42,257 nucleotides of DNA from Thauera phenolivorans (lineage in GTDB: Bacteria > Pseudomonadota > Gammaproteobacteria > Burkholderiales > Rhodocyclaceae): assembly GCF_001696715.1 (NCBI RefSeq), contig NZ_MBFM01000004.1:133652-175908 (forward strand), given 5' to 3'. The position numbers were made by a program, and so were the translations under genes. Positions 33,093 to 41,690 of this stretch are shown in pieces. The notes under the pieces were generated by a model that was not told the DNA's origin, did no database searches, and saw nothing but the letters and a program-made list of their open reading frames with translations. The stretch's first letter is position 1, and each line of letters starts with the position of its first letter.

Positions 33093-36000
33093 GCGGGAGT
33101 CTCCTCGGAGGGTTGTTGCAGGCGGGCGATGCGGCCGCGCATGGCGGCGTAGTAGAGCACCGGGATCACCACCAGGGTGAGCACGGTGGACACGAAGATG
33201 CCGAAGATCAGGCTGATGGCGAGGCCGTTGAAGATCGGATCGTCGAGAATGAACACCGCCCCGATCATCGCCGCGAGCGCGGTGAGGCCGATCGGCTTGG
33301 CACGCACCGCCGCGGCGCGGATCAGCGCCTCGCCGAACGCCATCCCTTCGGCGACCTGCTGATTGACGAAATCCACCAGCAGGATCGAGTTGCGCACGAT
33401 GATGCCGGCGAGCGCGATCATGCCGATCATCGAGGTCGCGGTGAATTGGGCGCCGAGCAGGGCGTGACCGGGCATCACGCCTACGATGGTGAGCGGAATC
33501 GGCGCCATGATGATCAGCGGCACGAGATAGCTGCGGAACTGCGCCACCACCAGCAGGTAGATCAGGATCAGGCCCACCGCGTAGGCGGCACCCATGTCGC
33601 GGAAGGTCTCGTAGGTGATCTGCCACTCGCCGTCCCACTTCAGCTGGTAGGCGGCGTACGGGTCCTCGGGCGGGTTGATGAACCACTCGCCGAGCGTGCC
33701 GCCCACTCCGGGCGCGCCGCCGAGCGCCATCTCCCTGACCCGGGAGCGGATGTCGAACATGCCGTAGAGCGGCGAATCGAGCGCGCCGCCCATGTCGCCG
33801 GTGACATACACCACGGGCAGCAGGTCCTTGCGATAGAGGATCTGCTCGCGCTTCGTCTCGGCCACGGTCACCAGTTCGGAGATCGTCACCCGCCGCCCGT
33901 CGCCCGCGCGCACCTGCATCGCCAGCAGGTTGCCGACTTCCGACTGGCGCACCGCCGGCAGCTGGATGCGCACCGGGATCTCGTACTTGTGCTCGCCGCC
34001 ATGCACCGGTGTGACGTTCTCGCCCGACAGACCGAGGCGCACCACCTCCACGATGTCGGCCTGGGCCACGCCCATGCGTGCGGCCTTCGCCTGGTCGACC
34101 CGCAGCAGCAGCTTGGGGGCGTCCTCGTCGACCGTGTCGTCCACGCCGACGATGTCGGGCGTGGTCTCGAAGGCGGCACGCACCTGCTTCGCGACCGCCA
34201 GCTGCCCGTCGTAGTCCGGGCCGTAGATCTCGGCCACGATCGGCGACAGCACCGGCGGCCCGGGAGGCACTTCCACCACTTTGGCGTTACCGCCGTTGCG
34301 CCGCCCGATGGCGGTGACGGCATCGCGCACCGAAACCGCGATCTCGTGGCTCTGGCGGTCGCGCGCGCGCTTGTCGACCAGGTTGACCTGGATGTCGCCC
34401 TGCTCGGGGGCGCTCCTGAGATAGTACTGGCGCACCAGGCCGTTGAAGTTGATCGGCGCCGCGGTGCCGGCGTAGGACTGCCAGTCGGTGACCTCGGGCA
34501 CGGTCGCCAGATGGGCGCCGATCTCGTTGAGCACGCGCGCGGTGTCTTCGAGCGGGGTGCCGACCGGCATGTCGAGCACCACCTGGAATTCGCTCTTGTT
34601 GTCGAAGGGCAGCATCTTCATGACCACCAGCTGCACCACCGGCAGCGCCAGCGAGGCCGCGATCAGTGCGAACACCCCGAGCCATAGCAGCAGCCGGTTG
34701 CGCGCCCCACGGCGGGCGTCGAACATCGGCGTCATCACGCGGCGAAAGAGTCCGTCGAGCCGCCGGGTCATCTTGTCCTCGCCGCCGTGGTGATGGGCGT
34801 CGACGCGCTTCAGCATCTTCTGCGCCAGCCAGGGCGTGACGACGAAGGCGATCACCAGCGAGATGAACATGCCCATCGAGGCGTTGATCGGGATCGGGCT
34901 CATGTAGGGCCCCATCAGGCCGGTGACGAAGGCCATCGGCAGCAGCGCCGCGATCACCGTGAAGGTGGCGAGAATGGTGGGCCCGCCGACCTCGTCCACC
35001 GCCTTCGGGATCAGCTGCCACAGCGGCGTGTCGGGCTCGAGCGTGTGCCAGCGGTGGATGTTCTCGACCACCACGATCGCGTCATCGACCAGGATGCCGA
35101 TCGAGAAGATCAGCGCGAACAGCGACACCCGGTTGAGGGTGAAGCCCCAGGCCCAGGATGCGAACAGGGTGGCGGCAAGGGTGAGCGAGACCGCGATGCC
35201 GACGATGATGGCCTCGCGCCCGCCGAGCGCGAAGAACACCAGCACCACCACCGCGGCGGTGGCGAAGGCGAGCTTGCCGATCAGCTGCGCCGCCTTGTCG
35301 TCGGCGGTCTTGCCGTAGTCGCGGGTGACGGTGACCTCCACGCCTTCCGGGATCAGGCTGCCGCGCAGGTTGTCCAGGCGCTGGATTGCCGCCGCGGCGA
35401 CGTCGGCGGCGTTGGCGCCCGGCTTCTTCGACAGCGCGAGCGTCACCGCGGGGAACAGGCCCTGCTGTTCGATGCCGCGCTCGCCGGCTGCGGCGCCGGT
35501 GCCGAACCAGACGTACTGCGCGGGCTGATCCGGGCCGTCGACCACCTCGGCGACGTCGCGCATGAACACCGGACGGGCGTCCTGCACGCCGACCACGAGG
35601 CCGCGCACGTCCTCGGCCGACTCGATATAGGTGCCGGTCTCGACCAGCAGCTCGCGGTTTCCGGCGACCAGGCTGCCCGCTGGCTGCGCGGCGTTGGCCA
35701 GCTGCAGCGCGGCGCGAAGGTCCTGCGCGGTGACGCCGTGGGCGTTCATCCGCTCGGTGTCCATGTCGACCCGGATCACGTGGCCCGGACCGCCGATCGT
35801 GCTCACGTCGCGGGTGCCGGGCACGCGCTTGAGCTCGGTCTCGGTCGCGCGTGCCACCTGCTGAAGGTCGAAACCCGCGCGCCCGGGATCGGCGGTCCAC
35901 AGGGTGAAGCTGAGGATGGGGACGTCGTCGATACCCTTCGGCTTGACCACCGGGGTGCCGACGCCGAGTTCGGGCGAGAGCCAGTCGGAATTCGAATGCA

Positions 36001-36355
36001 CCGTGTCGTAGAGCCGCACCAGCGCGGTCTGGTTGGGCACACCGACCTCGAACTGCACGGTGATCACCGCCATGCCCGGGCGCGACACGGTGAACACGTG
36101 CTCGACCTCGGCCATGCGCGACAGCACCTGCTCCGCCGGCCGTGCCACCAGGGCCTCCACGTCGCGCGCGGACGCCCCCGGGAAGGGCACCAGCACGTTC
36201 GCCATGGTGACGTCGATCTGCGGCTCTTCTTCCTTGGGCGTGATCAGCGCCGCGAAGACGCCGGCGAGCAGCAGCATCAGCGCGAGCAGCGGCGTGATCG
36301 CGTTGCGCTGGAAGGCGGCCGCGGTGCGGCCGGAGATACCGAGACGGGACGCCAT
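33089..36355 (-). CDS. Efflux RND transporter permease subunit (AcrB/CusA superfamily)
   Basis: A 1088-residue inner-membrane proton-driven pump. Helix 1 is ITPLLALMLLLAGVFAALI (near 18-36). A porter domain follows with VEHVFTVSRPGMAVITVQFEVG near 82-103. The helix 4 proton-relay motif is FSIGILVDDAIVVVENIHR near 425-443, then the GPTILATFTVIAALLPMAFVTGLMGPYM segment. A second porter half and a C-terminal helix bundle (GIIVRNSILLVDFVNQ) complete it. The double Asp in helix 4 differs from the DE pattern of CzcA metal pumps, so the substrate is not clearly a cation. It lies 15 bp after the adaptor; no outer-membrane factor is in the window. Confidence 0.94.
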   Translation of the reverse strand: MASRLGISGRTAAAFQRNAITPLLALMLLLAGVFAALITPKEEEPQIDVTMANVLVPFPGASARDVEALVARPAEQVLSRMAEVEHVFTVSRPGMAVITVQFEVGVPNQTALVRLYDTVHSNSDWLSPELGVGTPVVKPKGIDDVPILSFTLWTADPGRAGFDLQQVARATETELKRVPGTRDVSTIGGPGHVIRVDMDTERMNAHGVTAQDLRAALQLANAAQPAGSLVAGNRELLVETGTYIESAEDVRGLVVGVQDARPVFMRDVAEVVDGPDQPAQYVWFGTGAAAGERGIEQQGLFPAVTLALSKKPGANAADVAAAAIQRLDNLRGSLIPEGVEVTVTRDYGKTADDKAAQLIGKLAFATAAVVVLVFFALGGREAIIVGIAVSLTLAATLFASWAWGFTLNRVSLFALIFSIGILVDDAIVVVENIHRWHTLEPDTPLWQLIPKAVDEVGGPTILATFTVIAALLPMAFVTGLMGPYMSPIPINASMGMFISLVIAFVVTPWLAQKMLKRVDAHHHGGEDKMTRRLDGLFRRVMTPMFDARRGARNRLLLWLGVFALIAASLALPVVQLVVMKMLPFDNKSEFQVVLDMPVGTPLEDTARVLNEIGAHLATVPEVTDWQSYAGTAAPINFNGLVRQYYLRSAPEQGDIQVNLVDKRARDRQSHEIAVSVRDAVTAIGRRNGGNAKVVEVPPGPPVLSPIVAEIYGPDYDGQLAVAKQVRAAFETTPDIVGVDDTVDEDAPKLLLRVDQAKAARMGVAQADIVEVVRLGLSGENVTPVHGGEHKYEIPVRIQLPAVRQSEVGNLLAMQVRAGDGRRVTISELVTVAETKREQILYRKDLLPVVYVTGDMGGALDSPLYGMFDIRSRVREMALGGAPGVGGTLGEWFINPPEDPYAAYQLKWDGEWQITYETFRDMGAAYAVGLILIYLLVVAQFRSYLVPLIIMAPIPLTIVGVMPGHALLGAQFTATSMIGMIALAGIIVRNSILLVDFVNQQVAEGMAFGEALIRAAAVRAKPIGLTALAAMIGAVFILDDPIFNGLAISLIFGIFVSTVLTLVVIPVLYYAAMRGRIARLQQPSEETPA

Positions 36356-36370
36356 CGTCGCCTCCGTGGC

Positions 36371-37420
36371 TCAGCGCGCCGCCGCGCCGCGCACCTGCAT
36401 GCCGGCGCGCACCGGATCGAGGGCGACCGTTTCGTCGCCCTTCAGGCCGGCGAGGACCTCGATCGCGCCGTCGGCGCCGATCACCCGGCCGAGCCGCACC
36501 TGGCGCAGCGAGAAGCCGCCCTGCCCATCCGAGACATAAACGGCGGTCAGCTCCCCGCGCCGCAGCACCGAGGCGGCGGGCAGCACCACCCGAGGACGCT
36601 CCCCGGTAAAGAAATGTACCCGTGCGAAGCTGCCCGGCAGCAGGCCGCGCGCGTCCGGCGGCAGTTCGACCCGCAGTCGCACGGTGTGGGTACGGGCATC
36701 GGCCGCCGGCAGCACGCTCACCCCCGCGGCGTCGAACCATCGTCCGCTGTCGGGAAGCTCGACACGGGCGCTCAGCGGCGCATCACCGAAGCTCGACAGA
36801 CGCTGCTGCGGCAGATCCACCACCGCGCGCATCGAGGCGGGATCGTAGACGGTGAGCAACGCGCGGCCGGGCTGAGCCATCTCGCCGCTCTCGATGTGGC
36901 GCGCAGCCACGAGGCCGTCGAGCGGCGAGGCGATCGCGGTATAGCCCTCGACCGTCGCGGCCTGATCGCGGCTCGCACGCGCCGCACGCAACTGCGCATC
37001 GGCCGCATTGAGCCGCGAGCGGGCGGCGTCGAGTGCCGACTGGCTGAGGAAGTTCTTCGCCACCAGGCTGCGCGCGCGCTGATGCTCGGCGCGGGCATTG
37101 ATCGCGTCGGCCTGAGCGGCGGCGACCTGGGCATCGGCGGCGGCCAGCGCGGACCCCGCCTCGCTCGCATCGATACGCACCAGCATCTGGCCCTGGCGCA
37201 CGCCGTCGCCGGCATCGACCGCGAGCTGCACGATGCGGCCCGGCACCTGGGCAGCCAGCGTGGCCTGGTGAACCGCCTCGATGGTGGCCTCGGCCGACAG
37301 GGTCGAGGCGAGCGACTGCGGCTCGAGCAGGAGCGTGGGGACGGGCGTGCCTTCGGCGACAGCCGGCTGGTGGGCCATGACCGCGATCGCGAGGAGGAGG
37401 TGTCGCAACAGGGCTTTCAT
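36371..37420 (-). CDS. Efflux RND transporter periplasmic adaptor subunit (membrane fusion protein)
   Basis: A 349-residue HlyD/AcrA-type adaptor with a signal peptide (MKALLRHLLLAIAVMAHQPAVA, then EGTPVP) and no lipobox Cys, so it is a soluble periplasmic protein or held by the pump. Barrel-sandwich halves are EAVHQATLAAQVPGRIVQL near 44-62 and GYTAIASPLDGLVAARHIESGEMAQPG near 155-180. The alpha-hairpin lies between them (about 85-150, Ala/Arg-rich coiled coil). First gene of the operon. ATG at 37420 follows a TATACT -10 box by 7 nt with no ribosome site, so a leaderless mRNA is likely; an alternative start at 37474 lies upstream of that box. Confidence 0.92.
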   Translation of the reverse strand: MKALLRHLLLAIAVMAHQPAVAEGTPVPTLLLEPQSLASTLSAEATIEAVHQATLAAQVPGRIVQLAVDAGDGVRQGQMLVRIDASEAGSALAAADAQVAAAQADAINARAEHQRARSLVAKNFLSQSALDAARSRLNAADAQLRAARASRDQAATVEGYTAIASPLDGLVAARHIESGEMAQPGRALLTVYDPASMRAVVDLPQQRLSSFGDAPLSARVELPDSGRWFDAAGVSVLPAADARTHTVRLRVELPPDARGLLPGSFARVHFFTGERPRVVLPAASVLRRGELTAVYVSDGQGGFSLRQVRLGRVIGADGAIEVLAGLKGDETVALDPVRAGMQVRGAAAR

Positions 37421-37440
37421 AAGAATTAGTATATTCTTAT
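37419..37440. promoter_or_regulatory. 22-bp palindromic operator over the RND operon -10 box and start codon
   Basis: ATAAGAAT-N6-ATTCTTAT is a perfect 8-bp inverted repeat. On the minus strand it contains TATACT (37433 to 37428), a five-of-six -10 box, and ends at the second base of the adaptor ATG. A repressor bound here would block RNA polymerase directly. Such A/T palindromes over the -10 suit ArsR/SmtB- or MarR-type regulators; no such regulator gene is in the window. Confidence 0.7.
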
Positions 37441-37466
37441 ATTTGGTAGAAGAAAACGCTCCCCGC

Positions 37467-37483
37467 GCCCGCACGCCGCGGGC
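37467..37483 (-). terminator. Weak hairpin downstream of cbiX
   Basis: GCCCGC (37467-37472) and GCGGGC (37478-37483) form a perfect 6-bp stem with a 5-nt loop. On the cbiX strand a T-rich run (TTTTCTTC) follows about 10 nt later, too far for a standard intrinsic terminator. It may end the MBL-tcdA-cbiX transcript ahead of the RND operon promoter. Confidence 0.35.
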
Positions 37484-37551
37484 AGGCCTTCGGCGTCAGG
37501 CCTCGCGACTCCGCAGCGAGAATGCCCGCCCGGCCCCGCTGCGGATGTCGA

Positions 37552-37941
37552 TCAGTCCAGGCAGGCGCGCGCGTAGGCCGCCATCGCCGCGATCACGCCG
37601 TCCGCCTCGCCCGCCGCCGGCGCGAGGCTGATCTCGCAACCCGGGTGGGCGCCACGCACCGCCTCGAGCATTTCCGGCAGGTCGCGCTTCAGGTGACCGC
37701 CCTGAGCGAGGAAGATCGGCACTACGGCGATCCGCTCCGCCCCGGCCGACACCACTGAATCCACCGTTTCGGCGAGGGTGGGCGTCATCAGCTCGAGGAA
37801 GGCGAGCTCGACCGGGGTGGCGGGGTCCTCGGCGAGCATCGCCTCGCGGATGCGGCGCATGGGGCCGGCCCAGGCGGGATCGCGGGCGCCATGCCCGAAG
37901 AGGATCACCGCCCGTGCGGCGGTCTGCTTGCCATCGTTCAT
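37552..37941 (-). CDS. cbiX: CbiX/SirB family sirohydrochlorin chelatase-like protein
   Basis: A 129-residue single-domain chelatase-fold protein of the short CbiX type. The active-site histidines are His17 in LFGHGARDP and His83 in LAQGGHLKRDLP, matching the two metal-binding His of class II chelatases. It inserts Co or Fe into sirohydrochlorin for cobalamin or siroheme; which metal cannot be told, and no cobalamin genes adjoin. GGAG lies 7 nt before the ATG. It is 18 bp after tcdA on the same strand and closes a three-gene operon. Confidence 0.9.
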   Translation of the reverse strand: MNDGKQTAARAVILFGHGARDPAWAGPMRRIREAMLAEDPATPVELAFLELMTPTLAETVDSVVSAGAERIAVVPIFLAQGGHLKRDLPEMLEAVRGAHPGCEISLAPAAGEADGVIAAMAAYARACLD

Positions 37942-37959
37942 TGCTGCGCTCCGCTGGAT

Positions 37960-38778
37960 TCAGGATTGGCGGCCGACGTCGAGCAGGCGCTCGATCGCCC
38001 GTGCCGCTGCGAACATGCCCACGCTCGCCGTCATCGCCATGCTCGAACCATACCCCGCACAGGCGAGGCCGTGTGGACCGCGTGCGGGCGTGGCTTCGCC
38101 GGCGCCCGGGATCTCGACGTCGAGATCGCAGGCGGCGCGCACCGGCATGCGCAGCGGCTCGACCGAGAACACCGCGGTGATTCCGAACTTCTTCTTCGGA
38201 TCGCGGCTGAACCGGTGCTCCTTGCGGAGGCGCGCACGGACCTTCGAGAGCAGCGGATCCTGCACGGTGCGGGCGAGATCGTCGACCCGGATCGACGCCG
38301 GATCGGTCTTGCCGCCGGCGCCGCCGGCCATCACGAGGCCGAGTCCGCGCGCCTGGCAGGTGGCGGCGATCGCGACCTTGGCGCGGACGTTGTCGATCGC
38401 GTCGATCACGACGTCGAAGCCGACGAGCAGTTCGCCCGCGTTGTCGGGAGTGAGAAAGTCCTCGACCACGCGGAGCCGGCACAACGGGTTGATCGCGCCG
38501 ATACGCTCGGCCATCGCCAGCACCTTGGCCTGACCGAGGGTGTGCTCGAGCGCATGCACCTGGCGGTTGATGTTGGATTCGGCGACGTGGTCGAGATCGA
38601 TCAGGGTCAATTGCCCGACCCCACTGCGCGCGAGCGCCTCCGCGGCCCACGAACCGACGCCGCCGATGCCGATCACGCAGGCGTGCGCGGCGCCCAGGCG
38701 GCGGTGTGCACCCTCGCCGTAGAGCCGGTCGATGCCGCCGAAGCGGCGGGCGGCGTCGACCTCGAAGGCAGCGCTCAA
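37960..38778 (-). CDS. tcdA: tRNA threonylcarbamoyladenosine dehydratase (TcdA/CsdL)
   Basis: A 272-residue E1-like adenylating enzyme. GIGGVGSWAAEALARSGVGQLTLIDLDHVAESNINRQ (residues 37-72) is the ATP-binding Rossmann and adenylation region. VIDAIDNVRAKVAI near 130 and GLVMAGGAGGKTDPASIRV near 150 follow, as in TcdA, which cyclises t6A37 to ct6A in tRNA. The start is a TTG at 38778 whose last bases overlap the MBL stop (TTGA): no ATG or GTG lies before the conserved RRFGGIDRLYG start. The frame stays open upstream but only as a shadow of the MBL gene. The C terminus has a membrane-like Ala/Gly segment, as in E. coli. Confidence 0.92.
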   Translation of the reverse strand: MSAAFEVDAARRFGGIDRLYGEGAHRRLGAAHACVIGIGGVGSWAAEALARSGVGQLTLIDLDHVAESNINRQVHALEHTLGQAKVLAMAERIGAINPLCRLRVVEDFLTPDNAGELLVGFDVVIDAIDNVRAKVAIAATCQARGLGLVMAGGAGGKTDPASIRVDDLARTVQDPLLSKVRARLRKEHRFSRDPKKKFGITAVFSVEPLRMPVRAACDLDVEIPGAGEATPARGPHGLACAGYGSSMAMTASVGMFAAARAIERLLDVGRQS

Positions 38779-39740
38779 GTCGGCACCGCCTCGGCGGCAC
38801 GGGCGTGATCGAGCCATACGCCCAGGCCCTGCGCGTTGAGGTCGAGATCGTTGCGCAGGAGTTCGAAGAGTTCCGCCTCGGGCAGTGTCCAGCCCTGGCG
38901 CTCGGCCTCCTCGCGGATGAGCTCCTCGAGTCCGGCGAGGATCTCGATGTGGCGCGCCACGCCGTGGCCGCGCGCGGCGCGCGCCACGGCGACCATGGTG
39001 TCGATCAGCCGGTGCATGTCGGCCGCCAGCCGCTCGACCTCGGTCACGCGGCTGAAGTGGGTGAGGTACATCGCGCTCGGCAGGTAGTCGAGCATGCGGT
39101 CGATCGAACCGTGCAGCGCCGCCGGGTCGAACTGGGTCGGCGTGGTGGTCGGCAGCACCGAGGGCCGGCCTTCGACATCGAGTTCGCGGTAGGACAGGCC
39201 GAAGGTGTCGCCGGTGAAAAAGGCGCGCGCGCGCTCGTCCCAGATGCAGACGTGGTGAAGCGCGTGCCCCGGGGTATCGAGGATGCGGAAGCCGCGCTCG
39301 CCGAGTCTCAGCGCCAGGCCATCGGTAGCCGGCTCGATGCGCTCGGGATCGACGCCCACCAGCCGGCCGTAGAGGGCGAAGGCGCGCTCCGGCCCATACA
39401 CCGCGGCCGTGCCTTCCCACAGCTTCGAGGGATCGACCATGTGGCGGATGCCGCGAGGATGGACCAGGAGCTTCGCCGCGGGCAGCGCGCACATCAGGCT
39501 GCCCGCACCACCGGCGTGGTCGAGGTGGATATGCGTCAGCATCACCCACTCCACCGCCTCGGGCGCCACCCCGAGGCGCGCGAGCGCGGTCAGCACCCGC
39601 GGCACCGAGGCGTTGGTGCCGGTATCGACGACCGCGACCCGCCCCTCCTCCACGATCAGATGGATGGCCGCCAGCTGCGGCCGTTCGTAACCGGAATCCA
39701 GCGCGTAGATCCCATCCGGATGGGCGATCAGGTCGTCCAC
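38775..39740 (-). CDS. MBL fold metallo-hydrolase
   Basis: A 321-residue metallo-beta-lactamase-fold hydrolase. Zinc motif HIHLDHAGG lies near residues 70-78 with the preceding VDTGTNASVP strand. GHALHHVCIWDERARAFFTGDTFG near 160-185 gives further ligands (His and Asp). The C-terminal third is helical, with LTHFSRVTEVERLAADMHRLID, resembling members with a DUF-type helical extension; substrate unknown, glyoxalase II or thioesterase-like activities are possible. The start is GTG at 39740, with AAGGAG 5 nt upstream. It begins the operon with tcdA and cbiX, 81 bp after ssb. Confidence 0.87.
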   Translation of the reverse strand: MDDLIAHPDGIYALDSGYERPQLAAIHLIVEEGRVAVVDTGTNASVPRVLTALARLGVAPEAVEWVMLTHIHLDHAGGAGSLMCALPAAKLLVHPRGIRHMVDPSKLWEGTAAVYGPERAFALYGRLVGVDPERIEPATDGLALRLGERGFRILDTPGHALHHVCIWDERARAFFTGDTFGLSYRELDVEGRPSVLPTTTPTQFDPAALHGSIDRMLDYLPSAMYLTHFSRVTEVERLAADMHRLIDTMVAVARAARGHGVARHIEILAGLEELIREEAERQGWTLPEAELFELLRNDLDLNAQGLGVWLDHARAAEAVPT

Positions 39741-39821
39741 GGCGACTCCTTACGGCTCATGATCTCTTCGGATCCTCAGGCGCGCAGGGGGTTCCCGCGA
39801 GCCGCGTGCAAGCATCCGGTA

Positions 39822-40322
39822 TCAGAACGGGATGTCGTCGTCGAAATTGCCGAAGTCGTCGGCGCGCGGGGACGCCGGCTGCGCCGCCGGCTGGGGCGCG
39901 GCCTGCGGACGCTGGGGCGCGCGTACCGGCGCCTGCGACTCGTATCCACCGCCGCTGTCGCCGCCACGCATCGGTGCGTCGCCGCCTTCGCGACGGCCGA
40001 GCATGCGCATCTCGTCGCCGCGGATCTCGGTCGTGTACCGGTCCTGGCCACTCTGATCCTGCCACTTGCGGGTGCGCAGGGTGCCCTCGATGTAGACCTG
40101 GCTGCCCTTGCGCAGGTATTGCGCGGCGATCTCCGCGAGCTTGCCGAAGAACACCACACGGTGCCATTCGGTCGCCTCGCGCCGCTCGCCGGTGGTCTTG
40201 TCGCGCCAGGTCTCGGTGGTCGCGAGGCGGAGGTTGCAGATCGCGTCGCCCGACGGAGCGAAGCGGCTTTCCGGATCGGCGCCGAGATTGCCGATCAGAA
40301 TGACTTTGTTGACGGATGCCAT
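39822..40322 (-). CDS. ssb: Single-stranded DNA-binding protein
   Basis: A 166-residue SSB. The OB fold (residues 1-110) starts [19 protein letters not shown] and contains [39 protein letters not shown] disordered Gly/Pro/Gln/Ala-rich linker and the acidic protein-interaction tip DDDIPF follow, which recruits repair and replication proteins. AAAGGAG lies before the ATG. In E. coli ssb and uvrA are direct divergent neighbours; here a transporter gene lies between. The gap to the MFS gene is 55 bp, so both may be read from one promoter. Confidence 0.97.
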   Translation of the reverse strand: MASVNKVILIGNLGADPESRFAPSGDAICNLRLATTETWRDKTTGERREATEWHRVVFFGKLAEIAAQYLRKGSQVYIEGTLRTRKWQDQSGQDRYTTEIRGDEMRMLGRREGGDAPMRGGDSGGGYESQAPVRAPQRPQAAPQPAAQPASPRADDFGNFDDDIPF

Positions 40323-40377
40323 TCGGTTCTCCTTTGAATGCAGAGGCGCGCCCCTTGGGATGCCGGGCGCGCCGGGT

Positions 40378-41586
40378 TCAGCCCCGCGTGGCCGCGGGTG
40401 CCGCGCGCAGCGGTGGCGGGTTCATCGTCGCCGCCAGGGCCAGCCAAAGCAGCGCGAGCACGCCGCAGGCGAGGCTGACCGCGCCCGCGCCGTACTGCTG
40501 GCCGAGCCAGCCGCCGACCACGCCGCCGAGGAACAGGCCGACCGACTGCAGCGTGTTGTACACGCCGAGCGCCGTACCCTTCGACGCCGGCGGCGCGATC
40601 CGCGAGATCCACGACGGCTGGGTGGCCTCGAGGATATTGAAGGCGACGAAGAAAAGCGTCAGCAGCAATGCCAATGGTATCAGGGCGTCGCCGACCAGGT
40701 AGAGCCCGAACTGGACCACCGCGAGCAGCAGCACGGCGGCGTTGAACACCTGCTTGAGGCGGTCGTGGCGCTCGGCGATGATCACCGCCGGCACCATGAC
40801 CACGAAGGACACCAGCACCGCAGGCAGATAGACCTTCCAGTGATCGGCGAGCGCGAGCCCGCCACCGGCGACCAGCGCCGCCGGCACCATGACCCACATC
40901 GTGGTCTGGATCAGGTGCAGCGCGAACACGCCGAAGTTCAGCCGCATCAGCTGGCCGTCACGCAGCACGCCGAGAAAACTGCCGGCGTTGGCGCGCGGCA
41001 CCGGCGGTGCCGCCGGCACCGCCCACAGGATGACGCCGATCGCACCGAGCGCCAGCGCGGCGGTGAGCCAGAAAATGCCGTCCATGCCGACGGCCTGGTA
41101 GAGCAGCGGCGCGGCGACCATCGACAGGGCGAACACGAGGCCGATGCTCGAACCGATCATCGCCATCACCTTCGTGCGATGCTGGTCGCGGGTGAGGTCT
41201 GCGGCGAGCGCGGTGACCGCGGCCGAGATCGCGCCCGCCCCCTGCAGCACGCGTCCGACGATGATCATGTAGATGCCGTCCGCGAGTGCGGCGACGACGC
41301 TGCCGACGAGGAAGAGCAACAGGCCGAAGACGATCACCGGCTTGCGCCCGAAGCGGTCGGATGCGGCACCGTAGGCGATCTGGAGGAAGGCCTGGGTGAG
41401 GCCGTAGGCGCCGATCGCGAGCCCGACGAGGGTGAGATCGTCGCCGCCGGGAATGCCCTTCGCGTGCACCGCGAACACCGGCAGGATCAGGAACAGGCCG
41501 AGCATTCGCAGGGCGAAAATCGCCGCCAGGCTCATGCCTGCGCGGCGTTCGTCGGGCGTCATGGAATCGGGCTTGGAAGCGGACAT
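40378..41586 (-). CDS. MFS transporter
   Basis: A 402-residue major facilitator protein with twelve hydrophobic segments. The first is [27 protein letters not shown]; motif A is present after helix 2 as [16 protein letters not shown] near 80-95, and a degenerate copy lies in the second half (AERHDRLK). It is of the drug:H+ antiporter type with twelve segments; the substrate is unknown. No ribosome site precedes the ATG at 41586. In many betaproteobacteria an MFS gene lies between uvrA and ssb as here. It is divergent from uvrA. Confidence 0.92.
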   Translation of the reverse strand: MSASKPDSMTPDERRAGMSLAAIFALRMLGLFLILPVFAVHAKGIPGGDDLTLVGLAIGAYGLTQAFLQIAYGAASDRFGRKPVIVFGLLLFLVGSVVAALADGIYMIIVGRVLQGAGAISAAVTALAADLTRDQHRTKVMAMIGSSIGLVFALSMVAAPLLYQAVGMDGIFWLTAALALGAIGVILWAVPAAPPVPRANAGSFLGVLRDGQLMRLNFGVFALHLIQTTMWVMVPAALVAGGGLALADHWKVYLPAVLVSFVVMVPAVIIAERHDRLKQVFNAAVLLLAVVQFGLYLVGDALIPLALLLTLFFVAFNILEATQPSWISRIAPPASKGTALGVYNTLQSVGLFLGGVVGGWLGQQYGAGAVSLACGVLALLWLALAATMNPPPLRAAPAATRG

Positions 41587-41623
41587 GCGAAAGGCAGCCG
41601 GGGCGCGGGGATGAAAGAGCGAG

Positions 41624-41629
41624 ATTCTA
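41624..41629 (-). promoter_or_regulatory. Candidate -10 box TAGAAT of the MFS-ssb unit
   Basis: Minus-strand TAGAAT sits 37 bp upstream of the MFS start, giving a leader of about 31 nt. The -35 region is poor. It faces the uvrA promoter in the same 104-bp divergent gap. Confidence 0.4.
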
Positions 41630-41632
41630 GCA

Positions 41633-41662
41633 TTGGCCCGCCCGGCCCTTCCCTCTTATAGT
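41633..41662 (+). promoter_or_regulatory. Candidate uvrA promoter
   Basis: TTGGCC (41633-41638, four of six) and TATAGT (41657-41662, five of six) are 18 bp apart. Predicted transcription start is near 41669, which leaves a short leader to the uvrA ATG at 41691 and excludes an in-frame ATG at 41664. No CTG-N10-CAG LexA box is seen in the gap. Confidence 0.5.
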
Positions 41663-41690
41663 GATGGGTTCCAGTCTGGCCGAGCCGCTC

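Noticed and set aside
34787-37429. An 880-codon plus-strand open frame over the RND permease and adaptor
   Set aside because: Same reason: antisense shadow in a high-GC region, with low-complexity composition and no known motif.
41664-41690. Upstream in-frame ATG of uvrA adding nine residues
   Set aside because: It lies at or before the predicted transcription start of the TATAGT promoter, and the family N terminus begins at 41691.
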